This document shows positions 24,101-36,239 of a stretch of DNA of 64,000 nt, piece after piece. Under the pieces are notes generated by a model. It searched no databases. It saw only the letters and a program-made list of their open reading frames with translations, and was not told the DNA's origin. A program made the position numbers and the translations under genes. Numbering within the stretch: position 1 is the first letter of the stretch; every line of letters starts with the position of its first letter. The stretch comes from Macrostomum hystrix (Eukaryota; Platyhelminthes; Macrostomidae), in contig CATNEN010000008.1 of the NCBI GenBank assembly GCA_950097015.1, positions 496,001-560,000 of the forward strand, in the 5' to 3' direction.

Positions 24101-24659
24101 CTCAGATTCAATATCCTTAACCTCCCACTGGTCCTCAGCTTCAATATCCTACCATCCAACTGGTTCTCAGATTCAATATCCTACCATCCAACTGGTCCTC
24201 AGATTCAATATCCTTAACCTCCGACAGGTCCTCAGATTCAGTATAACAAAATATTTCAGGCATCAGTTGGGCTCTCAAGTGGCTCTCCAGCAGAAGCAGC
24301 AGCAGCAGCAGCAGCAGCAGCTTCAGGATCATGCAGTGAGGCATCGCCAATCTGAAGCAGCTAGTCTGTCAGCCGGTCTGTCAGCCTATTGTCAGGACCG
24401 TCTGGGCTCAACTGACCGCTCTGTGGTTCTGTTTCACCGTCTGGTTGGCGACCTTCTAGTTGACAGTTTTCGTCAATCGGTTCTTCCGCAGACTCCTGTT
24501 GCTAATGGCAACGCCAGCGAAGCCAGTAGCGCTAGTGCTTCCATGCCTGATTTGGCATTTCGTTCCAATGTACAGCGGTGGCTGGCTAGCCTGACCATTA
24601 GCCGACTGCGTAGGGATGTGAATCAGAAACTGAACGAAGTGGCTGTGGAGTTTTTGTAG
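21162..24659 (+). CDS. MLX: Mlx-like bHLH-leucine-zipper transcription factor (573 aa)
   Basis: Exons 21162-22310, 22698-22870 and 24260-24659 join in phase and total 1722 nt. Start: the ATG at 21162; the open frame runs a little further up but without ATG. The N-terminus is low-complexity (Gln, Ser, Ala, His runs). The bHLH lies at about 319-372 ('HKKAEKKRVEKIRQRLDQL', then 'LLSRVLTFLRELQ'). A zipper follows at about 373-400 ('LTELEAEQKQLLEDL') and polyQ at about 451-462. The C-terminal 80 residues ('VVLFHRLVGDLLVDSF', 'RSNVQRWLASL', 'LRRDVNQKLNEV') resemble the DCD domain of Mlx/Mondo. Mlx pairs with Mondo or Mxd proteins in nutrient-responsive transcription. I see no Mondo conserved regions, so Mlx fits better than Mondo. 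Odd point: valine 331 replaces the class-B arginine. It could instead be a diverged relative of Mlx. Confidence 0.75.
22430..22556. repeat. Minisatellite, 28-bp unit, in intron 1 of the Mlx-like gene
   Basis: Four to five copies of 'ctgagggtctggatggtgac' plus 'agctctca'. Alternate units carry 'cttaggggctgg' in place of 'ctgagggtctgg', giving a two-unit higher-order pattern. Confidence 0.88.
22921..24237. repeat. Minisatellite, 32-33-bp unit, filling intron 2 of the Mlx-like gene
   Basis: The unit 'tcaatatccttaacctccga' plus 'ctggtcctcagat' repeats about 31 times on both sides of a transposon (23412-23693). A 32-bp variant has 'cctaccatccaa' in place of 'ccttaacctccca'. Long open frames occur on both strands because most units are 33 bp; they lie inside a well-defined intron and I do not call them genes. 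Confidence 0.95.
23412..23693. mobile_element. Non-autonomous DNA transposon (MITE), copy 2, inside the intron minisatellite
   Basis: The 282-bp sister of the copy at 19625 has perfect 14-bp inverted ends CATACATGCGCAAC. Its 8-bp target duplication CCTCCGAC (23404-23411 and 23694-23701) is itself part of the minisatellite unit, so the element landed inside an existing array. Its CpG-rich right end is intact, unlike copy 1. Confidence 0.93.
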
Positions 24660-25239
24660 GCCTTATTAACTCCCGTAGCTGAATTTTGGTCACCATACCC
24701 TGCCTTAACCTTATTTAACTGCATAATCGGTGCTTTAAAATAACGAAATTCTCAATTGCGGTTTTTTCCCTAACGCCTACTGAATTGAGTAGAATGTTGC
24801 GGTTAGCAATCGCTATTTTTGCCTTTTTATAACACATTTTTTTCGTGGGCTTACATACTCTACCGTTGTACCCGTGAAATAGGTTTTTGTTTTATATGAA
24901 ACCAAAATATTTTATAGTTGTGTGTAATTCTTAATTTAAATTATTATCAGAAACTTTCATGACGATAGATAATTTTGTGTCTTGCTTTAGATGTCCTCAT
25001 TAAGATTGTGTCTGTTCAATTTTCACTTGGCATTGTTTATTTACCATCGAGATTGTTTCAGAAAAATATCTTTGTGTAATAAGTCCCCATCTATTTTTTG
25101 TTCGTTTTCAGTTGTTCTTGCTATTTTTATTGTTCTCGCCATTACGATTCAGAGCAATATGAAAGAATACATAGATTAAAGGACGAACTCGCTCTCTCCG
25201 ATTGTGGATATTGTGGTCTCGAATTACAATCTTCTCTTA
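24660..25239. other. 3' flank of the Mlx-like gene
   Basis: AT-rich sequence that should hold the 3' UTR. I see no canonical AATAAA in the first 400 bp; 'gtaataagt' near 25077 is a weak candidate. No other gene is visible. Confidence 0.4.
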
Positions 25240-25556
25240 CCCCTTCTCTCTGATTGTGCATTCTGCCAACCAACCCCTTCTCTCTGAATGTACATTCTGA
25301 CAACCAACGCCTTCTCTCTGAATGTACATTCTGACAACCAACGCCTTCTCTCTGAATGTACATTCTGACAACCAACCCCTTCTCTCTGAATGTACATTCT
25401 GACAACCAACCCCTTCTCTCTGAATGTACATTCTGACAACCAACCCCTTCTCTCTGAATGTACATTCTGACAACCAAACCCTTCTCTCTGAATGTATATT
25501 CTGACAACCAAACCCTTCTCTCTGAATGTACATTCTGACAACCAACCCCTTCTCTC
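25240..25556. repeat. Minisatellite, 34-bp unit, about 9 copies
   Basis: The unit is 'tctctgaatgtacattctga' followed by 'caaccaacgccttc' (starts at 25281, 25315, 25349). Units differ by single bases (acgcc/acccc/aaccc). The minus-strand open frames here are repeat artefacts. Confidence 0.93.
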
Positions 25557-26200
25557 CGTTTCTCTTTTATATCCCTTGTATTTTTGTTGAAAATTTGATG
25601 CAGACTAACTCTGCCTTTCTATGCTAGGCCAGCTACATAAAACCATTGTGCTCCCCAGTACTTGCAGCTTGCTTTTGGATATTTGAAAGCAATGAGAACT
25701 ACTAAATTTCTAACCTGTAAATAAATATTGAGCATCAATTGCACTGAAATTGATTACGATCTTCAGATATTTTTAAGAATATCGATTTATTCAGCTGCTG
25801 AAATACGAAATACTTAAATGAGTTCTTAATAGCTGCAAAAAATGTTATCGTTGCAATGCTTGCTATTATTCAGTTTTACAAATTTATCTCGTCTTGTCGA
25901 TCTCATCGAATATCGGTCGAAAAATTCCTGGTTCACTTTAGATGTTGAAAATGAAAAGTACATTTGGAACTAAGAAATAAAGTCGCTACTCAATGTGAGA
26001 GGAGGCGCGGGGACCATTGTTCATTGAAAATCACTGTTCATTCACTTGCTGCTCCTTCGGGGTACAAATAATTTAAATTACACAGTTAATTACACAGCTT
26101 TGCTCAACTGTAGCGACAATTTTACAGATCTTCCCTAGCCTAGATGCCTTCTGTGTTAATAATGAGATACTGGTGTCAGTGAAAAGTAGACTTTCCAATC

Positions 26201-26910
26201 TTGCTGCGATTCTACATAGGGTTCCATGTGTGATTCTACCTGTTTCCTGCTGCGATTCTACATATGGTTCCATGTGTGATTCTACCTGTTTCCTGCTGCG
26301 ATTCTACATAGGGTTCCATGTGTGATTCTACCTGTTTCCTGCTGCGATTCTACATATGGTTCCATGTGTGATTCTACCTGTTTCCTGCTGCGATTCTACA
26401 TAGGGTTCCATGTGTGATTCTACCTGTTTCCTGCTGCGATTCTACATAGGGTTCCATGTGTGATTCTACCTGTTTCCTGCTGCGATTCTACATAGGGTTC
26501 CATGTGTGATTCTACCTGTTTCCTGCTGCGATTCTACATAGGGTTCCATGTGTGATTCTACCTGTTTCCTGCTGCGATTCTACATATGGTTCCATGTGTG
26601 ATTCTACCTGTTTCCTGCTGCGATTCTACATAGGGTTCCATGTGTGATTCTACCTGTTTCCTGCTGCGATTCTACATAGGGTTCCATGTGTGATTCTACC
26701 TGTTTCCTGCTGCGATTCTACATAGGGTTCCATGTGTGATTCTACCTGTTTCCTGCTGCGATTCTACATAGGGTTCCATGTGTGATTCTACCTGTTTCCT
26801 GCTGCGATTCTACATAGGGTTCCATGTGTGATTCTACCTGTTTCCTGCTGCGATTCTACATAGGGTTCCATGTGTGATTCTACCTGTTTCCTGCTGCGAT
26901 TCTATCTGTG
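26201..26910. repeat. Minisatellite, 46-bp unit, about 15 copies
   Basis: The unit starts 'gctgcgattctacatagggt' and continues to 'acctgtttcct', with starts at 26295 and 26341. Units are almost identical; the only frequent variant is 'catatgg' versus 'cataggg'. Degenerate 'gctgcgattcta' pieces continue to about 27010. Confidence 0.95.
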
Positions 26911-28267
26911 CTTCCTGCTGCGATTCTAGCTATCTTGCTGCGATTGTAAATAGTTACGGTTATTGTTGTGATTTTAGCTACGTTTCCTGCTACGATTCTA
27001 GCTATGGTTCCTTCTGAGATTCTATCTGTTTATTTGGTTCTTGCTGCGTTTCTTGCTACGATCTGTGAGCAGCGACCTTCTTGCTACCACCTTAAGCTTC
27101 TAAAAGTATCTAGCCTCATCTACCTTATTTAGGTACTATGAGAGGACATCCGGCACATTGAAATGTCGGACCATATTTGCTGCTCTATTCACAGCGCAAT
27201 CAAGCAGCAATTTCGTTTGCCAGACGCAAAAGGGTTAAGACTTCAGTTAAGGAAATTTACTGCATTGGCGGGCCCGTGAATTCCAGGTCGCAAATGGAAT
27301 GGAATGCCGCCCCCATTGGCTCAATAGCTGATGGATTGGCATGCGAATTCGCGGGTATGCCACTATTCTTGGCATGGTCAGGGTTTCGCTCCAGGCGTTT
27401 AACAACCTGGCATCGCGGATAGCCAGCCACAAGGGGGATGCTGTCCCGAGCTGTCCTCCTACAAGCCTCGTGAAGCTATGTTTGACCTCAGCTGCCAGCC
27501 AGCCGTTGATTCTGGCTCAGCATCAATCTCCCACTCTCTCTGTCCTCGATATAGACCAGCACAATTGGCGTCAGCGGTTTTCACTGCTACCGTAGTGACC
27601 TCCCACTGCGTCGTATCGTCAGTGTTCATTCGCCTAACAGGTCGTCAAAGATCTAGGCCAAAAAAAGAATTCGACGAAAAATGACCAGCATTTTTAATTG
27701 ACTAAAATTGCCTTCATTATCTAGCTCTGATTCGTCAGTGCAACTGAATGAGATACTTTCTCGATTGGCTAAAAATGGAACAATGCATATATGTTTATGT
27801 CTGTGTGTATCTGTTTATTTAGAATATGGTTGTCTGACTGAAGTAAAAATGGTCACAGACACATTCCTTCGTTTTTTTCTCGCTTCTTTTCGTTTTTTCG
27901 CTCAAGAGCTTGCCAGTGATCTGATTCAAGAGTCCTATGATACTAGAGGTTTAAACTCGACTATAATTCACTTTAGATACCTGCGGTTGCGGCTTCGAGG
28001 CTATTGCGCACTTCTGCGGCGTAGCAAAATTTTTCTAATTATTTTTTTGCGCCGGTTTCTTTGGTTACATAGCCGCGTAGTCACAACGGTGTGGAGAGAC
28101 AGAAACATACTGTTGAAGAATCGACAGAAATGCACCCGGCTTGCTTCGAGGTGTGAACTTATTTCCTGCAAATTTGGTCTTTTCCCTTTCTTAGTTTTCC
28201 GTTGGCCTCTTGAACATGTTATAATAATCACACTTATTATAACCGTGATTGCTCAAAAACTGACACA
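26911..28267. other. Gene-free stretch
   Basis: The open frames here (for example 27177-27422 and 27708-28277) show no family resemblance, no domain pattern and no convincing splice context. I regard them as chance. Confidence 0.4.
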
Positions 28268-28600
28268 CGGTCACTAGCTGTTGAGACACTCAACAAACTA
28301 GGGAGGTCAGAAGCTGTTGAGACACTCACCAGACTAGGGAGGTCAGAAGCTGTTGAGACACTCACCAGACTAGGGAGGTAAGGAAGCTGTTGAGACACTC
28401 ACCAGACTAGGGAGGTCAGGAGCTGTTGAGACACTCACCAGACTAGGGAGGTCAGAAGCTGTTGAGACAATCACCAGACTAGGGAGGTCAGAAGCTGTTG
28501 AGACACCCACCAGACTAGGGAGCTCAGAAGCTGTTGAGACACCCACCAGACTAGGGAGGTCAGAAGCTGTTGAGACACTCACTTAACTAGGGAGGTCAGA
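28268..28600. repeat. Minisatellite, 36-bp unit, about 9 copies
   Basis: The unit is 'agctgttgagacactcacca' followed by 'gactagggaggtcaga'. The 12-codon period leaves a minus-strand frame open, which I treat as an artefact. Confidence 0.93.
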
Positions 28601-29781
28601 AGTGTTCGTAAAATTGAAAGTCAGAACGGGTTGAGAGCATCGAAGTGCAAGAGTTTCGCTCGGACAATGCTCCTTTAGGCGGCTTACCAAACAGAAATGC
28701 AAGTATTTTGACATCGATTTGCTTGATTAGGCCTCTGAAAATGGTAGGTTTTGTGGCATGCTTGAAGAGCGACAACAATCAATCCGTGTCCAGATGAACA
28801 AGACGCTAACGGAAGTAAAACCAGTGAGAATTAGACTTTAGACGAAGGTAAAGTCTCCCATGTCCTGCCAGAGCCTTTTGTGGGGTGAAGGAGCCATTTA
28901 GAACTGCTGCGTCTGCTAACAGCCGCACAACATAGGGACAAGGATATCGCCATAGGGAGGGGATGACGAGGGAAATTAGCGTGTGCGTGAGTGTGTGTGT
29001 ACGTGTGTGTGCGTGTGTGTCGATGCAATTATCCTACTAAGGCAGCAAAACCGGGTGCAAACATGTCGTTTAGGCTGTCAGAAAAGATTTCAACCTTCGC
29101 GTGCCAAACTGAGTGATTGACGTTCGACTTAAAGACTAAAAAAAGACAGAATCTAGTAATTGTTGTCGCCTTTAGTAATAATAGTTTTCGCACAATGCGC
29201 TCCTACAACGTTGGCATCAAAGATAAAGCAGAGACACGGCTTTCGATTTCTAAATCAAACTAATATCAAATGGACAGCGAGTCTAATGAGAGTATTTATA
29301 CATTTACTCTACTGCTATATACAGAGTCCATGGTGCTATATAAGCAGGATTTATTTCAGTACAATAATTCCTTTCGACACCCATCTATCCCGGCTCAAAT
29401 TCCATAATCGCTGTGTATTTTAGTAAGAGTCGTAGCTGCAGAATCTGAATTGTTATTCTCTATTTTGGCCCATAGGATCTGGGTCTACTCACTCGTTTGA
29501 ACGGAAATTGCTTCTTACAAGCCATGCGGATGTGGGCCTGTCGCAACATGGCGTCAGAGAACTCTGCCACTGCGGCATAACTGGATGGACTGAGTTACTC
29601 AGTTTTAAATAACAGTACGAATGCACGCAGAACTCAAAGTACTCAACATCCTGAGCTTCAAATGCTTTTATCGACTAAATGCAAACTGCGAAAATTAACA
29701 AAAGCCTCGTTTTGAAACTTTTAGATTTGGGTTTCGGCTGGGATACATGGAATTTTGATTGTTAGACACAGGTTTGGACTA
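28601..29781. other. Gene-free stretch
   Basis: Nothing recognised apart from a GT-rich run near 28980-29020. No exon-like frame with family resemblance. Confidence 0.4.
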
Positions 29782-30115
29782 GGGGGTCGGTAGCACAGCG
29801 GTTAACGCGTTTGCCTCTCGCACCAAGGTCCCTAAGTTCGATTCCACGGCGAGGCCACATTTATTTGGGGCGCAGCCGCGTAGAGAAGGCTTGGGGGCTT
29901 GTCGTGCAATTTACGCCCTTGATGGCAACCTCCAAGGCACAGTGAAATGTACACTGCATGACGATGGGAAAGTCAGGGCAGATGTACACATGTGAGCGTG
30001 TGCCTGCTCACACAGGCACGTGTGAGTATCTGTGTGAGTGTGTGCTCAGGAGTCAGCGTAATGGGCAGAATTGTCTTCTCGCTGGCTGCGGGTCTAGGGT
30101 CACCAAATGATGATT
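29782..30115 (+). mobile_element. SINE family 1, full-length reference copy
   Basis: The tRNA-like head starts with 'gggggtcggtagcacagcgg', containing an A-box match (TAGCACAGCGG, 29791-29801). A B-box match AGTTCGATTCC follows at 29835-29845, with normal tRNA spacing. The core ('ggggcgcagccg', 'cttgtcgtgcaatttacgcc', 'gacgatgggaaagtcaggg') and the end 'gggtcaccaaatgatg' follow. Just beyond its 3' end a 21-bp minisatellite begins. Confidence 0.9.
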
Positions 30116-30147
30116 TTGATAATTCACCAAAATTATAATTTTGGTTG

Positions 30148-30965
30148 GAGACTTGGGATTCCGATTCTGAGACTTGGGATTCCGATGTGGAGACTTGGGA
30201 TTCCGATTCTGAGACTTGGGATTCCGATTCTGAGACTTGGGATTCCGATTCTGAGACTTGGGATTCCGATTCTGAGACTTGGGATTCCGGTTCTGAGACT
30301 TGGGATTCCGATTCTGAGACTTGGGATTCCGATGTGGAGACTTGGTATTCCGATAAGGAGACTTGGGATTTCCGATTCTGAGACTTGGGATTCCGATTCT
30401 GAGACTTGGGATTCCGATGTGGAGACTTGGGATTCCGATGTGGAGACTTGGGATTCCGATTCTGAGACTTGGGATTCCGATTCTGAGACTTGGGATTCCG
30501 ATTCTGAGACTTGGGATTCCGATGTGGAGACTTGTGATTCCGATTCTGAGACTTGGGATTCCGATGTGGAGACTTGGGATTCCGATTCTGAGACTTGGGA
30601 TTCCGATTCTGAGACTTGGGATTCCGATTCTGAGACTTGGGATTCCGATTCTGAGACTTGGGATTCCGATTCTGAGACTTGGGATTCCGATGTGGAGACT
30701 TGGGATTCCGATGTGGAGACTTGGGATTCCGATGTGGAGACTTGGGATTCCGATTCTGAGACTTGGGATTCCGATGTGGAGAATTGGGATTCCGATGTGG
30801 AGACTTGGGATTCCGATTCTGAGACTTGGGATTCCGATTCTGAGACTTGGGATTCCGATGTGGAGACTTGGGATTCCGATTCTGAGACTTGGGATTCCGA
30901 TTCTGAGACTTGGGATTCCGATAAGGAGACTTGGGATTCCGATTCTGAGACTTGGGATTCGGACT
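30148..30965. repeat. Minisatellite, 21-bp unit, about 39 copies
   Basis: The unit is 'gacttgggattccgattctg' plus 'a', with a variant carrying 'gatgtgga' in place of 'gattctga'. A 21-bp period is seven codons, so four or more frames stay open over 600-900 bp (S-E-S-Q-V or R-N-P-K-S repeats). No start, splice or domain evidence supports translation. Confidence 0.95.
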
Positions 30966-31749
30966 GATAACTTGGAATTTGTTTGAATGTGACATTTGAA
31001 ATCGCATTAGTAGAGACTTTGCCAAATAAAGAGCAACTACACAATAAAAATACCTCAGCGGGACCACTGCAGCTAAAAAGCGCCGCTATTTGGTAACTTC
31101 ACCATCAAGCTGCACCTGCACTGCCTGCATGGCACTGAAAATTCCTAGCTGCCCTATAGCAATATCGGTAATGGGGTATATTGTTTGCCTCCAGCCCTGG
31201 CGGCGCACTGACCATCTGGCGCTTTCATCTATCTACATCGCATCTATAGCCGCATATCCCTGCCTCTCTTACCTGGCTGTGATATCGCCGGCTGACTTTG
31301 CCTTGAAACTGTCAGTCACATTCGGTTCGTAGTGTCGTGGGCAGATTTCAGCAATAGCTTATCTGTGTGTTGTGTACTCGTGTGTCTCCTGCCTAGACTG
31401 GGGGGTAGGCTCATCAAAATCTGTAAGTCCTCATGAAAGCTCAGTTGGGATGCGGCCTCTATCCCCGTGATTGACACTGTCTATGAAGTACTTTGGACCC
31501 ATCTTGTAGGTCAGCTTTGCCAGCTCCTTCTGATCTCCTTTGGGTAAAGTTTTTTGTCTTTGATTTAGTTCGAAATCGTTGATAATTTGGGCATAGTCGA
31601 TCCGCAGTCAGTGAGGAGGCCGTTCTGCCCATTACGGGCATCCGTCGCGTCACAGATGCAATGGGTGGGCTGGATAAAGCCGGGGTACCATTAGAATAAG
31701 TGACTATCTATAGATATTTAAGGATAGATTGATAGACATCGCACCTAAC
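30966..31749. other. Gene-free stretch
   Basis: An 80-codon open frame at 31090-31332 is hydrophobic in places but matches nothing I know. No array or element seen. Confidence 0.35.
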
Positions 31750-31996
31750 CCACTTAGGCAGGTTGTAGTATTTGTAGCCTAGTAGTTCTTACCCCAGGAA
31801 GTCTGGTAGTATTTGTAGCCTCGTAGTCTTTGTAGCCTTATAGTCCTTGTAGCCTCGTAGTCTTTATAGCCTGGTAGTTCTTGCAGCCAGGAAGTCCTTG
31901 TAGCCTGGTCCTTGTAGCCTGGTCCTTGTAGCCTGGTCCTTGTAGCCTGGTCCTTGTAGCCTGGTAGTCTTTGTAGCCCGGTAGTCCTTGTAGAAC
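31750..31996. repeat. Short irregular tandem array, 14-17-bp units
   Basis: Repeats of 'ccttgtagcctggt' interleaved with 'agtctttgtagcc' variants, about 16 in all. The most regular part is 31905-31960. Confidence 0.85.
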
Positions 31997-33025
31997 AATT
32001 GAGGATAGATTACACATATATTTACACAGTATATTCAATTGAGCAGATCAGAGGCAGGCAGTACAGACATGGGCTCAGTAGTGAACTCCGTGTAAGCTTC
32101 AAAGCCGAGGCAAGTGAAACTGTTAGCCATGCTTTGACCTCCACATTGCCCTGCCCGCTCTCCTCTCCGCCCCAACATCATGCCCGGCAACTAAACAGCG
32201 CCATTCGACCCTCGCGTTTCCGGCCCCGCCGCACGGACGCGCGCCTCTCGCGTGCATTCGTTGCAAAAATTTGCGTCGCGTCATGCAGCAATGCCCGCAC
32301 CTCTGACCCAGCCCACACAGCATCCCCATCCGTCCTCGATCTATTTTCCCCTTTAAGCCTCGTACGCCAGCTTCCCATCGGTAGCTGGGATTACGAACCT
32401 GTACTGCGCCTCTATAACTTCTAGTCGCTCGAAACTCAGAAATATTTTTGTGTTGCTTTTTATTGAATTTAAGAAATTTTTTTATAGCACCGAGTTGGAG
32501 TCGTTGAAAATCCTTCAGCAGAGCATCGTCAACACTCGACAGCTCAAGTTAAAATGTGAGTTCATAAATTCGGCCATCATTAATTTTCCTTCAATTCAAG
32601 CCCTTCTCGTCTGTCATCAACTCGACCAGACTCTGCCGAGCAGTTTCAAGCTTATCTTTAGCAAGCTGCTCAGCTCATCCTTCATACTATGAGTTCTCCT
32701 GCACAGTAGACTTCTGAGCCAGAGAAACTCTAGACAAAGGATTGAGGACTGAGCCTAAGAGTGCTATCGTTAATACCACACTCACCTTTGCAGCTTCAAG
32801 CCCACCTGAAATAACCCAGCCGAATAAATCAAGCGCTTAGAATCCCTTTGTTTTAAGCACAATTCTCCGGTGCTGTTTAATCTCACAACTCAACCGAGGC
32901 GTTTCGTCACTTTGTCACGCATCAACCTTTAAGTCTGAGAAGAATTTAGGTATTTGTTTGTTCCCCATTGGGGCAAGCTGTGAGCTTTATGGGAGATGAT
33001 TTATCTATTAATAAGTTTTAGAGGT

Positions 33026-33160
33026 CTGCGCGGCGAGGCGCAGCCATGGAGCCGAATTAAGCTCGCAGTTTGTTTCGCAATTCATGTCCATGAGGGCCAA
33101 ACCCCAAGACTAAGACAAGAATACGACGATGAGAAATTCAGGGCAGTTGTACACGCACAT
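33026..33160 (+). mobile_element. Degenerate SINE family 1 fragment
   Basis: Several islands match the SINE core in order: 'cgcggcgaggc', 'tgagggccaa', 'cgacgatgagaaa', 'tcagggcagttgtacac'. The head is lost. It ends about 25 bp before a telomere-like patch. Confidence 0.6.
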
Positions 33161-33183
33161 ATCAATTTTTCTTGTAAATTGCG

Positions 33184-33228
33184 GTTTAGGGTTAGGGTTA
33201 GGGTTAGGGTTATAGGGTTAGGGTTGCT
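33184..33228. repeat. Interstitial telomere-type repeat (TTAGGG)
   Basis: Four consecutive 'ttaggg' units, then 'ttatagggttaggg'. TTAGGG is the telomere repeat of most animals outside arthropods and nematodes. The patch is far from any visible chromosome end. Confidence 0.88.
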
Positions 33229-34483
33229 CGTTCGTGTTTCGGTCTTGTAGGTCGAACTTTTCTAGTCACCTGAGAGTCTAAGACAAATATTGTAACGAAA
33301 TGCACTAAATACCAGAGAAGAAATACCGGACAAGCGGTTTTTCATCGCATACAGCCCCCGCTCCCATACCATTTCTGGTCTGAAAAAATGGGAGAAAATG
33401 TGTCAATGGGGGAGATGGGAAATTCTCCATACCAGCTTTGCGGGGTGGGCAATCTAGAAATATTTATTTCCATTTGCCCAGCCGAATTCCACAGTCGGCG
33501 TGGCGGATGCTTAATCATGCCGAACAGAGCTCGGGGCGCGCGGTTAGAGAGGCCGAGCAACAGTGGCAGAGAGATCGCGCACGCAGCTCTCACAGGAGGC
33601 ATTTAAGAATGCCGCCGTATGGAAAGCTGGCCTGCGACAGAGAGGCAAAGAGCGACTCTCGGATGCTGATAAACACAGTCATAAAACTGGCATAATCCCT
33701 CAACTCGCTCGCTCGCTCGCTTGCAGGAGCAACCATCCTCTGCCATTTTTCTCCACTGCCTCTTCGTTCGCGAAATTAATGGCGGAAATTTTCAATGCAG
33801 TCATTTAACTTACAGTTTCGCTTATTGGCATCGGAATTGAAGACAACGCGATTCACTGAATATCGCTTACAATGCTCGCTTCACTTGTAGAGCACGAAAA
33901 TTTCCAAAAAAGAGAAAGTGCGGGAGCTGACGTCACACCTAAGGATATTATTTATACGATTTATTAAATATTTCTATGTGTAACTGACAATTAATATGCA
34001 CTAATGCCGCAAGCTATTTGATCGTGCATGCATCAGTTTAAAAGTACATAGGCGCTCTACACCCCGTTTTCCAGTCCAGACTTCCTGAAACTTTCAACAA
34101 CTCGGACCTTCATTTAAAGCTTCACTGTTAAGCCATCATTTTAGAAATAAAAAAATTGACCAGCCCAAGTATAGCGGGTCACTTTGGAATTTAAAAGGCC
34201 ATTCTTTGTTAAACAACTTGAGAACTCACTGAACTGTAGATTAACAAGACATGAATTCAGTTGCTTAAACGTACTTTCTTCGTCAGGGACTCGCCCTTCG
34301 ATGCCTTTCAATATTTTCATCTTCAAAAAACAGGCAGCATCCAATACATTATCCGTACAATGCATTTCTATTATTTCTAATTGTTTTAAAGCTTTGTTAT
34401 ATTTCGTTATCATTAGTACCTGCTTTCCTTTGGTAATAGGCTGCGCACGTCAGCCTATTCTTTTTCCTTTGTTGCCGCTCTAT
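33229..34483. other. Gene-free stretch
   Basis: No recognised exon or repeat apart from a small 'gctc' microsatellite near 33700-33720. Confidence 0.4.
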
Positions 34484-34493
34484 GCTAATCTAT

Positions 34494-34825
34494 ATTTTAT
34501 TATTTTTTCATTATTTGCAGGAGGGCAGCGGGCAACGGCAAGTGACACTGGACCCGCAGCCAGCGAGAAGGCAATTCTGCCCATTTCGCTGACTCCTGAG
34601 CACACTCGCACACAGATACTGTACATAGGCACACGCTCACACAGTTGTGTACATCTGCCCTGACTTTCTCATTGTCGGGCAGTGTACACTCTCACTGTGC
34701 CTTGGTGGTTGGCCCTTAAGGGCGTAATTGCACGACAAGCCCCCAAGCCTTCTCTCCGTGACTGTGCCCCAAGGACCATGGTGCATGAGTCAAACGCGTT
34801 AACCACTCTGCCACCGACCCCCCGG
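34494..34825 (-). mobile_element. SINE family 1 with 10-bp target duplication, B box deleted
   Basis: The element is flanked by a perfect duplication GCTAATCTAT (34484-34493 and 34826-34835). On the minus strand it runs from the head 'gggggtcggtggcagagtgg' to an A/T-rich tail, as expected for LINE-driven retroposition. An internal deletion in the head removes the B box and the 'gcgaggccacatt' stretch. Confidence 0.93.
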
Positions 34826-34835
34826 GCTAATCTAT

Positions 34836-36120
34836 CACTTATTCCTAGTCACTGTCCGATTCTGTCCCTTAATGTACATAGCTGAGTTCCCTAACCCAAA
34901 TGTACATTACTTTATTATCTTTGTTCTTTGTACAGTTCAGAATTTTCTGCCTATACTGTGCACAGATAGCTATATTTTTTTCCCATACAGGGAACTGTAG
35001 TTATATCACTTTATGAACTGCGCCCATATCTCTCGAGAGAGCTTCTTCTGCTTCCTCGAGCTGATCGACCCCGCGTCCGCACCGGGTAGCAAAGCCGCAG
35101 CCACCTCCCTACCACCTTGATCGCTCACGCGTCTGCGTGAGAAGCCTACGGGGCGGGGGGTAACTCACAAAGGCCCGCTCGCTGAGTTGACCCGATGCGG
35201 CTCGTTCAGTCAGAAAATTTGTTACAATTCCAACTAGAGAAGCGACTAAAGGCGAGAGGGCGAAAAATGAGTATAGGATGAGGAAAGATGAGTCCTTTGT
35301 TGGAAAAGGCTCGGCTTTCGAGCGCTCCCTCCCTGTGATACCCCCTTGCCCCTCGTTTGTCTTTAGAAGAAGAAGAAAGCAGGAAGCTACAGCTGGGAGG
35401 CATGGCTGCTCATCGGATTTTACGCGCAGTTGGGGAGGAATAAGCGGGGTACAACGTACAAGGCTGCTTCACCGCATTTTCTAAAATATTTTTTCGTAAC
35501 TCGAAAATTTTAACCCCCCCCAGCAAGCTGGCTGCGCGAGTTTCTCCCGATCCGGTCATAAAAGCGCGGGCAGACTCAAGCTTGGATACTGCCCGGGAAA
35601 AAAGGAAGTCAGACTGACAGAGTGACGGTGAGACAGAATGAAAAGAACTGGAATAAGCCCGGAGCCTTCTCAACTAACGCTTCAGTGAATGCCCGCACCC
35701 GCCCGCCTGTCACAGCTGGAATTTCTGCGACTAAGCGAACACTGGGAGCATGGGGAGAAATAGAAAGAGAAGGACTTATCTAGCAAATCCCTAATTAATT
35801 TGCCTGACAGAGGACTAAGTCTTATCAGCTGCCGTCGGGAGCGGTGCCCCCCCCGCCCCACTACCCAGGCCGGGGTTGAGACGACTACTGAGTTTCAAAG
35901 ATCTGAAAATATGGCCGGGACTGCGGTTGCGACTCGACCCCAGCTCTCCGTCTTACTCTCTCGCTCGCTCCTATCTCATACTTGTTCGAAACCCCCCGGC
36001 CGTGTCCCGTGTCGCCTGGCTAATCTGGGCTGGAATAAGCCGAGAACAAATTCATAGTAAAGGTAGCGAGTAGGCACTTGTGACAGTCCCAGCAGAGGAG
36101 TACTTAAGACAGAGCACCAA
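34836..36120. other. Gene-free stretch, GC-rich from about 35040
   Basis: Short open frames occur on both strands but none has an identifiable domain. GC content is higher than the AT-rich surroundings from 35040 to 36020. I cannot tell whether this is a promoter or an unseen exon cluster. Confidence 0.35.
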
Positions 36121-36239
36121 TTGCTTATGGGCCGTATTAGTAGTTTAAAAGATTTGCAACTTTTGTTGTCCGAATCGCAGCAGGAGATTTGGCTGGAATC
36201 GGCTTCTTGCCAAATTTCTGCGAAATTTAGGTTGACGAC

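Noticed and set aside
29973-31067. 364-, 303- and 286-codon frames on both strands
   Set aside because: All arise from the 21-bp minisatellite, which stays open in several frames at once; no splice or domain evidence.
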